A stretch of 64,000 bases of DNA from the NCBI RefSeq assembly GCF_030063415.1, contig NZ_JASITA010000006.1, forward strand, positions 1-64,000, read 5' to 3'. Below, one piece after another: positions 1-8,442 of this stretch. Origin of the DNA: Streptomyces sp. H27-C3 (GTDB lineage Bacteria > Actinomycetota > Actinomycetes > Streptomycetales > Streptomycetaceae). Numbering within the stretch: the stretch's first letter is position 1; each line of letters begins with the position of its first letter. The notes under the pieces are model-generated. The model had not been told where the DNA came from. It saw only the letters and a list, made by a program, of their open reading frames with translations, and searched no databases. Made by a program: the position numbers and the translations under genes.

Positions 1-267
1 CCCCACCAGCCCCGCCGCGATCAGCGTCAGCACCACCACCGGCGTCCACGCCATCTCGGTGCCCGGCAGCTTCGGCAGGTGCCCGAAGGGGGACAGGTTC
101 AGCACCGACTGCGGGATCTCCAGCGCCGGGCCGATCCAGCCCAGCGCGAGCGTCGGCCCCGCCACCGCCCAGGCCGCCACCGCCGCCCTCGGGACGACTC
201 CGTACAGCAGCACCGCCAGGCCGCCGAGCAGCCAGATCGCGGGGAGTTGGGCCAGCGAGGCACCCAC
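1..267 (-). pseudogene. C-terminal part of an ABC-2-type permease (polyketide exporter-like), runs off the window
   Basis: Reading leftward from a GTG at 267 the frame encodes hydrophobic stretches (LPAIWLLGGLAVLLYGVV, then AAWAVAGPTLALGWIGP) followed by a segment like SVLNLSPFGHLPKLPG and another hydrophobic run. This order resembles the last membrane segments of large actinobacterial drug/polyketide ABC exporter permeases. Those proteins are normally about 500 residues, but an in-frame stop lies a short way upstream of this start and the diacylglycerol-kinase gene ends at 302, so no N-terminal half can be attached. It is either a truncated remnant or a short permease-like protein. The left end is outside the window. 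Confidence 0.5.
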
Positions 268-301
268 GATCGGGCCGGGCTCCTTCCCGTGTCCGTGCCG
301 C

Positions 302-1138
302 TCAGACCGCAGGCAGGGGCAAGGGCAACGGCAGGGTCAGCGACCACGCCCCCGGCCGTACCGTCCACGTCCGGGTCCGCACCGGGCCCGTCACCAGCGC
401 GTCCGCCCGGTAGCGGAAGTCCGGGCCGGACACGGTCACCGTCAGCGCGTCCACCCGTACCGGCTCACCGCCCTGCGGCCGGATCACCACCTGCGCCCGG
501 CCCGCGCGGGAGAACACCGAGATCCCTTCGACCGGCCGGTCCAGATCGTTCAGCAGGACCCCGTCCGCCTCCACCCGCAGACGGTAGGCCCGCATGACGG
601 ACAGCGGGGCGGGCGGCGCGGGCCCGACCAGGGTCCGCACCAGCGAGCGGCAGGCGTGCCACACCGAGGGCACGGGTGGCGTCACGGGCATCGGCGCGGG
701 GATGCGTAGATCGCCGAGGACCACCCCGTCGCTCTCGTCGACCAGCAGATCGAGCCGGTGCGCGGCCCCTTCCAGGACCGCGCGGGCCGCCGCCACCGCA
801 CTCGTCGGCACGCCGAGCGACCGGGCGAGATCGAGCCCCGCCCCCACCGGCACCAGCGAGAGTTCCCGGGCGCCGAGCCCTCTCTCCCGGTGCAGCAGGG
901 CCACCGTACGCAGCAGCGCCCGGTCGTCGCCGACCACCACGGGCCGCCTACTGCCCCGGCGGGCAAGGGCCCGCGCGAACTCCTCAGGCCCCTCGGGGAG
1001 GCAGATTTTGGCGGACGCTCCGGCGCTCAGCACGTCCTTGGCGATACGTACGGACTCGCCGTCCGTACGCCGGGCGACCGGGTCGATGAGCACCAGCAGC
1101 GGATGCGCGGTGTTCGCGGTGGGCTCTGGAGCCGACAC
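302..1138 (-). CDS. diacylglycerol kinase-like lipid kinase family protein
   Basis: The protein (278 residues from the GTG at 1138) resembles the DAGK/LCB5 lipid-kinase fold: an N-terminal Rossmann-like half with a glycine-containing loop (VPVGAGLDLARSLG) in the place of the GGDGT/GTxND nucleotide loop, and a C-terminal beta-rich half. The canonical GGDGT motif is not obvious; the corresponding segment reads VVVGDDRALL, so catalytic activity is uncertain. The GTG at 1138 is preceded by a GGAAGGACCGAG Shine-Dalgarno-like stretch; an ATG at 1171 is an in-frame alternative. It is divergent from purA, sharing the region 1139-1303. Confidence 0.65.
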   Translation of the reverse strand: MSAPEPTANTAHPLLVLIDPVARRTDGESVRIAKDVLSAGASAKICLPEGPEEFARALARRGSRRPVVVGDDRALLRTVALLHRERGLGARELSLVPVGAGLDLARSLGVPTSAVAAARAVLEGAAHRLDLLVDESDGVVLGDLRIPAPMPVTPPVPSVWHACRSLVRTLVGPAPPAPLSVMRAYRLRVEADGVLLNDLDRPVEGISVFSRAGRAQVVIRPQGGEPVRVDALTVTVSGPDFRYRADALVTGPVRTRTWTVRPGAWSLTLPLPLPLPAV

Positions 1139-1172
1139 CTCGGTCCTTCCTCGGGTAGCATCTTTGTGCAAG

Positions 1173-1200
1173 AGCCCCTTGCGCTATTGCGCCAGGGGCT
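1173..1200. promoter_or_regulatory. 12-bp stem hairpin in the purA / lipid-kinase divergent region
   Basis: An inverted repeat with arms AGCCCCTTGCGC and GCGCCAGGGGCT around a TATT loop has one mismatch in twelve pairs. It is immediately upstream of the kinase gene, in what would be its 5' leader if transcription starts beyond it. No T-run follows on either strand, so a leader structure or operator is more likely than a terminator. Confidence 0.4.
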
Positions 1201-1267
1201 TGGTCTATTCCGGGGCACCCGGTCCAACGGCTCAGTATCAGGCGTACGCCGTACGTACGCCCCCTGA

Positions 1268-2587
<1,320 letters not shown>

Positions 2588-2616
2588 CAGTGGGCAAGTG
2601 AACAAGTTGAGCGAGT

Positions 2617-2670
2617 GAACAAGCGAAGGGGCCACGGCGCGCATGCGCGCCGTGGCCCCTTCGCTTGTTC
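2617..2670. terminator. perfect 54-base palindrome, bidirectional terminator
   Basis: Bases 2617-2643 are the exact reverse complement of 2644-2670, giving a 27-bp stem with no enforced loop; inner part GGCGCGCATGCGCGCC. It lies 29 bases after the purA stop and 24 bases after the convergent kinase stop, the ideal place for a shared terminator. It has no T-tract, as is usual for Streptomyces hairpin terminators. Confidence 0.85.
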
Positions 2671-2693
2671 CGGTCGCGCACGGCCGTGCCGGG

Positions 2694-4484
2694 TCAGCCC
2701 GACTTGGTGTAGGTGACCGACTCCCCGGTGGCGGTGGTCGTCCGGCGCAGCGTCCCGTCCGGCTCCAGGGTCAGCTCGGTCGGTTTGCCGGGCTCGCAGG
2801 ATGCCATGGGCTCGCCGGCCGTGACCCGGGACGGGCCGATCTTCAGGGGAGCGCCGCCGCTCGGGGGCGCGGTCAACTCCGCCTGGAACACGCAGTGGTA
2901 CGTGCCGACCGCGAGCGGTCCGTCGGCGGTGAGCGAGAGAACCGTGTCGCCGATCTCGCCCTGCTGGAGGACGATACGGCGGGTGTCCTGGCCCGTGTCG
3001 CCGATGGTGCCGCTCCAGGCGCCGAGGTACTCCTCGGGTATGGAGCCCCCCTTGGTGGCCTGCGTGGGCGAGCCGTTGGGCGACGGGGGCGGCGCCGTGT
3101 TCTTGCCGTCGTCCGTGGGGCCGTTCGCGGACACGGTCGGCAGCGTGTTGACCGGGCCGGAGTGCTGCTCGTCCTCACCGGTGTTCATGAAGGCGTACAC
3201 GGACCCGCCCGCGCCGAGCGCGACCAGCAGCGCCACCGTGATCAGCGCGGCGGTGGAGCGGCCGGTGCGGGGCGCGGGCTCGGGCGTGGTCGGCTGGTAG
3301 GCGTACAGCGGCCCGTGGGGGCCGTACCCGCTGGGCGGGGTGTGGTGCGGGTGGGGCTGCTGGGGCTGTGGGTAGCTGTACGAGGCGTACGGCGGTGTCG
3401 GGGCCAGGGCCGGAGGCGCCGGAGGGCCGCTCGCGTTCGGGCCCGCTGTCGGGGGCGGGGTCGGCGCCGTGATGATCGTCGGCAGGGCGTGCACACCGCC
3501 ACCGGGCGGGGCGGCCGGCGCCGCGCCGTTCTCGCTGCCCGGGGCCGGGCCCTCCGACTCCAGCTCCAGCAACTGGATCGCGTGGTTGCCGAGCTGGGCC
3601 ACCAGCGCGCCCGGCAGCCAGGGCTCACCGTCCGCTCCGCGGGTGCGCTCCAGGATCTGCTCCGGGGTGGGGCGCGCCGTCGGGTCCTGGAGCAGGCAGT
3701 CCCCGATCAGGTCCCGCAGCCCCTCCGGTACGTCGCCGAGCTCCGGGGGCTGGGTCGCGATCCGGAACATCAGCGCGTGCACACCGCTGTCGGCCGTGCC
3801 GAACGGCAGCCGGCCCGTCGACGCGTACGCCAGCACCGAGCCCAGGCAGAAGATGTCGCACGCGGGCGTGATCGGCTCGCCGCGCACCTGCTCGGGGGCC
3901 ATGAAGCCGGGGGAGCCGACCAGGGCGCCGGCTCTGGTCAGCCCGGCGTCCGTGACCGTCTCCAGTGCCCGCGCGATGCCGAAGTCGATGACGCGGGGCC
4001 CGTCGATGGTGATCAGGACGTTGGACGGCTTGAGGTCGCGGTGGATGAGGCCGGCGCCGTGGATGTCCTTGAGCGCGTGCGCGAGACCGGCCCCCAGGAT
4101 GTGGACGGAGCGCTCGGGCAGCGGCCCGTGCCCCGCGGCGGCCCCGCCTCCGGCCGCCGAGCCGGATCCGGCCGACACGACCGACTGGAGGCTGGGCCCG
4201 GCGACGTAACCCGTGGCGACCCACGGGATCGTGGCCTCGGTGTCGGCGTCGAGGACCGGCGCGGTCCATCGGCCGCCGACGCGCCTGGCCGCGGCCACCT
4301 CTTGGCGGAAGCGGCTGCGGAACTCCTCCTGCTCGGCGAGCTCCTGGCGCACCAGCTTGACGGCGACGGTACGGCCCCGGCCGGAGCGGGCCAGGAAGAC
4401 CTGGCCCATACCGCCCGCGCCGAGCCGCGCCAGCAGCCGGTAGGCACCGATCTGTTGTGGATCTTCCGGCCCCAGTATTTCCAT
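2694..4484 (-). CDS. membrane-anchored Hanks-type serine/threonine protein kinase
   Basis: The first 270 residues form a full eukaryotic-type kinase: glycine loop GAGGMGQVF (22-30), Lys43 in AVKLV, catalytic HRDLKPSN (148-155), DFG (167-169) and APE (196-198), so it should be active. A Pro/Ala/Tyr-rich linker follows, then one transmembrane helix near residue 420 (AALITVALLVALGAGG) and an extracytoplasmic domain of about 150 residues with paired cysteines but no PASTA repeats. The domain order indicates a sensor kinase with a small beta-rich external module. The ATG start is followed by MEILGPEDPQQIGAYRLL, the usual beginning of Streptomyces kinases of this type. It converges on purA. Confidence 0.93.
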   Translation of the reverse strand: MEILGPEDPQQIGAYRLLARLGAGGMGQVFLARSGRGRTVAVKLVRQELAEQEEFRSRFRQEVAAARRVGGRWTAPVLDADTEATIPWVATGYVAGPSLQSVVSAGSGSAAGGGAAAGHGPLPERSVHILGAGLAHALKDIHGAGLIHRDLKPSNVLITIDGPRVIDFGIARALETVTDAGLTRAGALVGSPGFMAPEQVRGEPITPACDIFCLGSVLAYASTGRLPFGTADSGVHALMFRIATQPPELGDVPEGLRDLIGDCLLQDPTARPTPEQILERTRGADGEPWLPGALVAQLGNHAIQLLELESEGPAPGSENGAAPAAPPGGGVHALPTIITAPTPPPTAGPNASGPPAPPALAPTPPYASYSYPQPQQPHPHHTPPSGYGPHGPLYAYQPTTPEPAPRTGRSTAALITVALLVALGAGGSVYAFMNTGEDEQHSGPVNTLPTVSANGPTDDGKNTAPPPSPNGSPTQATKGGSIPEEYLGAWSGTIGDTGQDTRRIVLQQGEIGDTVLSLTADGPLAVGTYHCVFQAELTAPPSGGAPLKIGPSRVTAGEPMASCEPGKPTELTLEPDGTLRRTTTATGESVTYTKSG

Positions 4485-4550
4485 GGCAGCGCTGTCCCTC
4501 CCCCGACGAGTCCCCCAACGGACCGAAGGATAGTGCGCTGGTAGGACATT

Positions 4551-5087
4551 TCACGGTCCGGACGGAAACTCCGGACGGTGACCAAGGTCCTGTGCTTCTG
4601 TACTGTCCGACGCCTGCGTGGGCTCCGGCAGTTCCGCGACCGCGTCCAGTGCTTTGGACAGCCGCTCCAGCACCCGCACCGTTTCCGCGAACGCCTCCGC
4701 GCCCAGCTCCGCGCCGAGCCGCGCCGCCAGCTCCGCATGGCCGGGACCGATCTTCCGCACCGCGTCCGCTCCGGCCTCGGTGGGGCGCAGCAGTTTGGCG
4801 CGGCGGTGGGCCGGGTTGGGTGCGTACTCGGCGAGCCCGGTGGCGACCAGCAGATCGGCGATCCGCTGCACGCTCTGGCGGGTGATGCCCATGGCGCGGG
4901 CGATCCCGGCGACGGGCATCGGCTCGCGCAGTACGGCGCCGAGGACCTGCCAGCGGGCGGCTGTGAGACCGCCCGGCTTGGCCAACTGCTCGGACACGCC
5001 GAGGAATTGGCCATTGAGCCGGAAGACGCCGAGCGCGGTACGGGTGAGCATGTCCTGCTCCACCCGCTCCTCCTGCTCGTCGCTCAC
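4551..5087 (-). CDS. MarR-family transcriptional regulator
   Basis: The 178-residue product carries a winged helix-turn-helix (ARWQVLGAVLREPMPVAGIARAMGITRQSVQRIADLLVATGL region) typical of MarR repressors. The GTG start overlaps the stop of the upstream DJ-1 gene (GTGA), so the two genes are translationally coupled in one operon. Two closely spaced copies of a TTGACA-N6-TGTCAA palindrome sit in the promoter of this operon, which points to autoregulation by this protein. The inducing signal is unknown; MarR proteins usually respond to phenolics or oxidants, and the DJ-1 partner fits a stress role. Confidence 0.9.
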   Translation of the reverse strand: MSDEQEERVEQDMLTRTALGVFRLNGQFLGVSEQLAKPGGLTAARWQVLGAVLREPMPVAGIARAMGITRQSVQRIADLLVATGLAEYAPNPAHRRAKLLRPTEAGADAVRKIGPGHAELAARLGAELGAEAFAETVRVLERLSKALDAVAELPEPTQASDSTEAQDLGHRPEFPSGP

Positions 5088-5683
5088 GACTCCAGCACTT
5101 CGTAGGCGGAGGCGTCCGAGTCGTGGAACAGCCGGTACCACGCGTCGAGCTTCTCGCCCTCGTACACCCCGAGCCGCGCGAAGACCTCGCGGGCGAACGC
5201 CACGGGCTCGGTCGGCCCCGCCGTGATCAGGTCGTGGTCGGTGACGGCGTCGGACTCGCGGTAGTGCTCGCCGCCCTTGTAGCCGGTGGCGTCGAGATAG
5301 AAGGAGACGGCGCTGGTGTGCGTCCGGTTGTCCAGCAGCCCCTCGCGCGCCAGCCCGGCCGTCGCCCCGCAGATCGCGGCGACCGGCACCCCCGCGTCGA
5401 GGAAGGTGCGCGCGGCGCGGGCGAAGGGGGCGAGCTCGTCGCCGGTGTCCCAGAGCTGGGCGCCGGTGAGGATCAGCAGGGCGGTGTCGTCGTCCCCGGC
5501 CCGTACGTCGTGGAGCGCGAGGTCGGGCTGGATGCGCAGGCCGCCCATGGTGGTGACGGGCTCGGTGGTCGCGCCGACGGTCTTGACGGTGTAGCCGTGC
5601 TGGGTGAGATGGGCCGTGGTGTGGCCCGTCTCCCAGTCGGCGAAGGTGTTGTACACGGCGAGGTACACGGTCTTGCCGGCCAT
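5084..5683 (-). CDS. DJ-1/PfpI-family protein
   Basis: This 199-residue protein has the DJ-1/PfpI (class I glutamine amidotransferase-like) fold, with the nucleophile-elbow cysteine at about residue 105 in AAICGATAG and an early acidic residue in the FADWETG segment. Family members act as glyoxalases, chaperones, or stress proteins; the substrate cannot be told from sequence. GAGGAGCT precedes the ATG. It is the first gene of a two-gene operon with the marR gene, whose start overlaps its stop. Confidence 0.9.
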   Translation of the reverse strand: MAGKTVYLAVYNTFADWETGHTTAHLTQHGYTVKTVGATTEPVTTMGGLRIQPDLALHDVRAGDDDTALLILTGAQLWDTGDELAPFARAARTFLDAGVPVAAICGATAGLAREGLLDNRTHTSAVSFYLDATGYKGGEHYRESDAVTDHDLITAGPTEPVAFAREVFARLGVYEGEKLDAWYRLFHDSDASAYEVLES

Positions 5684-5732
5684 GGGGAGCTCCTCGTTTC
5701 GAAGTGCGTTCGCAAGTGCGTTCCGAAGTTCG

Positions 5733-5769
5733 TTGACAACATACTGTCAAATCGACAGCACTCTGTCAA
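5733..5769 (-). promoter_or_regulatory. DJ-1/marR promoter with two tandem 18-bp MarR-type palindromes
   Basis: Two palindromes of the form TTGACA-N6-TGTCAA lie at 5733-5750 (perfect) and 5752-5769 (TCGACA in one arm), 19 bases centre to centre, so they face the same side of the helix within half a turn. On the minus strand TTGACA (5769-5764), a 17-base spacer and CAGTAT (5746-5741) form a good housekeeping promoter directed at the DJ-1 gene. The operators cover both hexamers, the classic layout for repression. Confidence 0.75.
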
Positions 5770-5870
5770 TGAATGCGCCCGCCTCTCCTCGACACCCTGC
5801 CGACGAAAGTGGCGCAGTCCATACAAGGTGGCCATGTCGCCTCCCGCCGGGCCGTATCTACCCTTGGCCC

Positions 5871-7265
5871 ATGACCCCTCATGTCGACCCTTCCCCAAGC
5901 TCTCAAATCCGTTCGAGCAGGGGAGGCCCCACTGCCGGCGCGGCCGTGAAGGCCGCGGACCGCGCGCACGTGTTCCACTCCTGGTCCGCCCAGGGCCTGA
6001 TCGATCCGCTCGCCGTCGCCGGCGCCGAGGGTTCGTACTTCTGGGACTACGAGGGCAACCGGTACCTCGACTTCACCAGTGGCCTGGTCTTCACCAACAT
6101 CGGCTACCAGCACCCGAAGGTCGTCGCCGCGATCCAGGAGCAGGCGGGGAAGCTCACCACCTTCGCGCCCGCCTTCGCCGTCGAGTCCCGCTCCGAGGCC
6201 GCACGCCTCATCGCCGAGCGGACCCCCGGCGACCTCGACAAGATCTTCTTCACCAACGGCGGCGCCGAGGCCATCGAGAACGCCGTCCGCATGGCCCGTC
6301 TGCACACGGGCCGCAACAAGGTGCTGGCCGCGTACCGCTCGTACCACGGCGGCACCTCCACCGCGATCAACCTCACCGGCGACCCGCGCCGCTGGCCGTC
6401 CGACAACGGCACGTCGGGCACCGTCCACTTCTGGGCGCCGTACCTCTACCGCTCGTCGTTCTACGCGCAGACCGAGGCCGAGGAGTGCGCCCGCGCGCTC
6501 CAGCACCTGGAAGACACCATCGCCTTCGAGGGCCCGCAGTCCGTCGCGGCGATCGTGCTCGAAACGATCCCCGGCACGGCCGGCATCATGACCCCGCCGC
6601 CCGGCTACCTCGCGGGTGTCCGCGAGCTCTGCGACCGGCACGGCATCGTCTTCGTCCTCGACGAGGTCATGGCGGGCTTCGGCCGCACGGGCAAGTGGTT
6701 CGCCGCCGAGCACTACGACGTCGTGCCCGACCTGATGACCTTCGCGAAGGGCGTGAACTCGGGTTACGTGCCGCTGGGCGGCGTGGCGATCTCGGCCGAG
6801 ATCGCCGAGACCTTCTCGACCCGCCCCTACCCCGGCGGGCTCACCTACTCGGGCCACCCGCTGGCCTGCGCGGCGGCCGTCGCGACGATCCGGGCGATGG
6901 ACGAGGAGCGCATCGTCGAGAACGCCGCGCACATCGGTGACACGGTGATCGCCCCGGGCCTGCGCGACCTCGCGGAGCGCCACCCGAGCATCGGCGAGAT
7001 CCGCGGCACGGGCATGTTCTGGGCGCTGGAGCTCGTACGCGACAGGGAGACCCGAGAGCCGCTGGTCCCGTACAACGCGACGGGCGCGGCGAACGCCCCG
7101 ATGGCGGCCTTCGGCGCGGCCTGCAAGAAGAACGGCCTGTGGCCCTTCATCAACATGAACCGCACCCACGTGGTCCCGCCCTGCAACGTCACGGAGGCGG
7201 AGGCGAAGGAGGGCCTGTCGGCCCTGGACGCGGCGCTCTCGGTGGCGGACGAGCACACGGTGTAG
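5871..7265 (+). CDS. class III PLP-dependent aminotransferase
   Basis: The 464-residue enzyme is a fold-type I class III transaminase: TNGGAEAIENAVRMAR binds the cofactor phosphate, FVLDEVMAGFGRTGKW carries the pyridine-binding Asp264, and TFAKGVNSGYVPLGG holds the Schiff-base Lys293. It is annotated in many actinobacteria as an aspartate aminotransferase-family protein, but the class includes omega-amino acid:pyruvate, beta-alanine and GABA transaminases and sequence alone does not fix the donor. The ATG at 5871 gives the usual N-terminus; it is divergent from the DJ-1 operon and followed by two hairpins before a GntR gene. Confidence 0.9.
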   Translation: MTPHVDPSPSSQIRSSRGGPTAGAAVKAADRAHVFHSWSAQGLIDPLAVAGAEGSYFWDYEGNRYLDFTSGLVFTNIGYQHPKVVAAIQEQAGKLTTFAPAFAVESRSEAARLIAERTPGDLDKIFFTNGGAEAIENAVRMARLHTGRNKVLAAYRSYHGGTSTAINLTGDPRRWPSDNGTSGTVHFWAPYLYRSSFYAQTEAEECARALQHLEDTIAFEGPQSVAAIVLETIPGTAGIMTPPPGYLAGVRELCDRHGIVFVLDEVMAGFGRTGKWFAAEHYDVVPDLMTFAKGVNSGYVPLGGVAISAEIAETFSTRPYPGGLTYSGHPLACAAAVATIRAMDEERIVENAAHIGDTVIAPGLRDLAERHPSIGEIRGTGMFWALELVRDRETREPLVPYNATGAANAPMAAFGAACKKNGLWPFINMNRTHVVPPCNVTEAEAKEGLSALDAALSVADEHTV

Positions 7266-7296
7266 CGCGCACCGGCCGGCGTCAGGGCATGAAAAT

Positions 7297-7325
7297 GCCC
7301 CCGCGGTGTGCGACGACCCGGGGGC
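7297..7325 (+). terminator. hairpin after the aminotransferase gene
   Basis: GCCCCCG at 7297-7303 pairs with CGGGGGC at 7319-7325, 31 bases after the aminotransferase stop. The long loop makes it a moderate candidate for the terminator of that gene. Confidence 0.5.
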
Positions 7326-7716
7326 GTGACACCGGAGAGAGAACCTCTGGTGCGTAGCCACCGTACCCCGCTTAAGGCCAGGCCCTTTACCACCGGCCAC
7401 CCGCGACGCCAGGGCCCCCGCCGACGCGGATGCCCTGGCCGACGCCGACGCCGACGCCACAGCGGACACAGACGCCGGGGCGCCCCCTGTCACACACTTC
7501 CGTGTGGAGGGGGCGCCGCCGCGCGTGCGCTGTCACCCTCGTCGCGCCGGCGAGCGGACCGGCGAGCAGGCGGGGCGGCCCCGGCGCCTGCTAACCCCCA
7601 CCCTCACCCCGCGCCCCCTTTTGCGCCCCACGTGCGCCCCTCGCGCGCCGTAGGCTCTCCGGGTCGGTTCGGACAGCGCCTAAGGTGTCCGAAGTCAGAC
7701 GAAGGGGAAATACGCC
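7326..7716. other. non-coding interval with a second strong hairpin at 7479-7517
   Basis: No convincing gene is seen here. A GACGCC-rich run near 7430-7460 is followed by a strong two-part hairpin: GGCGCCCCCT (7479-7488) pairs with AGGGGGCGCC (7508-7517), and inside it CACAC pairs with GTGTG. This is a second terminator candidate or a structured leader of the GntR gene. The remainder is C-rich sequence, ending in AAGGGGAAATACGCC, the ribosome binding site of the GntR gene at 7717. Confidence 0.55.
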
Positions 7717-8442
7717 ATGCCCGCGAGCGGACCTGTGACCCGCAACACCCTGCGGCAGCAGATAGCCGACGCGCTGCGTGACGAGGTGCTTGCGGGGCGC
7801 TTGCGGCCGGGGCAGGAATTCACCGTCAAGCAGATCGCCGAGCAGTACGGCGTCTCCGCGACGCCCGTCAGAGAGGCGCTGGTCGATCTCGCCGCGCAGA
7901 GTCTGCTCGACTCCGATCAGCACCGCGGTTTCCGCGTCTGTGAGATCTCCGTCGACGACTTCCGCGGCATGGTCGAGGCGCGCTCCCTGATCATCGACGG
8001 CATCTTCCGCAAGCTCGCCGCGAGCGCCCTCGGCCGGGCGCGCGTCGAGGTGCTGATGTCGGTCCGGCGGCGGGCCGACGAGGCCGCGCGGGCGGCGCGG
8101 GCCGGCGATCTGGACATCCTCATCGGGTACGACCTGCGGTTCTGGCGGGAGCTGGGGACGCTCATCGGCAACCCCTTCATCTCGGAGTTCCTGCACCAAC
8201 TGCGCGTCCGCTGCTGGGTCTTCTCCGTGCCGTATCTGCGCGTCGACCCGAAGGCAGGGGAGCGGCTGTGGAGCGGCTACCCGGAGGTCGTGGAAGCGGT
8301 CACCCGGGGGGACTCCGACGAGGTGCTCGGTGTGATCGGCGCGTACCACGCTTCCGCCCTGGCCTGGGCGGAACACCTGGAGTGCCTGGGAGACCCGGCG
8401 CGGCCCGGGAGCCCCGCAGACCTGGAGCGTCCGTCGCGGTGA
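7717..8442 (+). CDS. GntR-family regulator with FCD ligand domain
   Basis: The N-terminal winged helix (residues about 8-75, with VKQIAEQYGVSATPVREALVDL as recognition region) is followed by an all-helical FCD domain with the metal/ligand-type segments ARSLIIDGIFRKLA, DLRFWREL and a late GAYHASAL containing a His. This is the FadR subgroup of GntR repressors, which usually sense small organic acids. AAGGGG lies 8 bases before the ATG. Its stop overlaps the start of the glycosyltransferase gene (GTGA), so the two are co-translated. Confidence 0.9.
   Translation: MPASGPVTRNTLRQQIADALRDEVLAGRLRPGQEFTVKQIAEQYGVSATPVREALVDLAAQSLLDSDQHRGFRVCEISVDDFRGMVEARSLIIDGIFRKLAASALGRARVEVLMSVRRRADEAARAARAGDLDILIGYDLRFWRELGTLIGNPFISEFLHQLRVRCWVFSVPYLRVDPKAGERLWSGYPEVVEAVTRGDSDEVLGVIGAYHASALAWAEHLECLGDPARPGSPADLERPSR

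Noticed and set aside
59-709. Plus-strand frames over the lipid-kinase gene
   Set aside because: Pro/Arg/Gly-rich translations without family features; they are shadows of the minus-strand genes.
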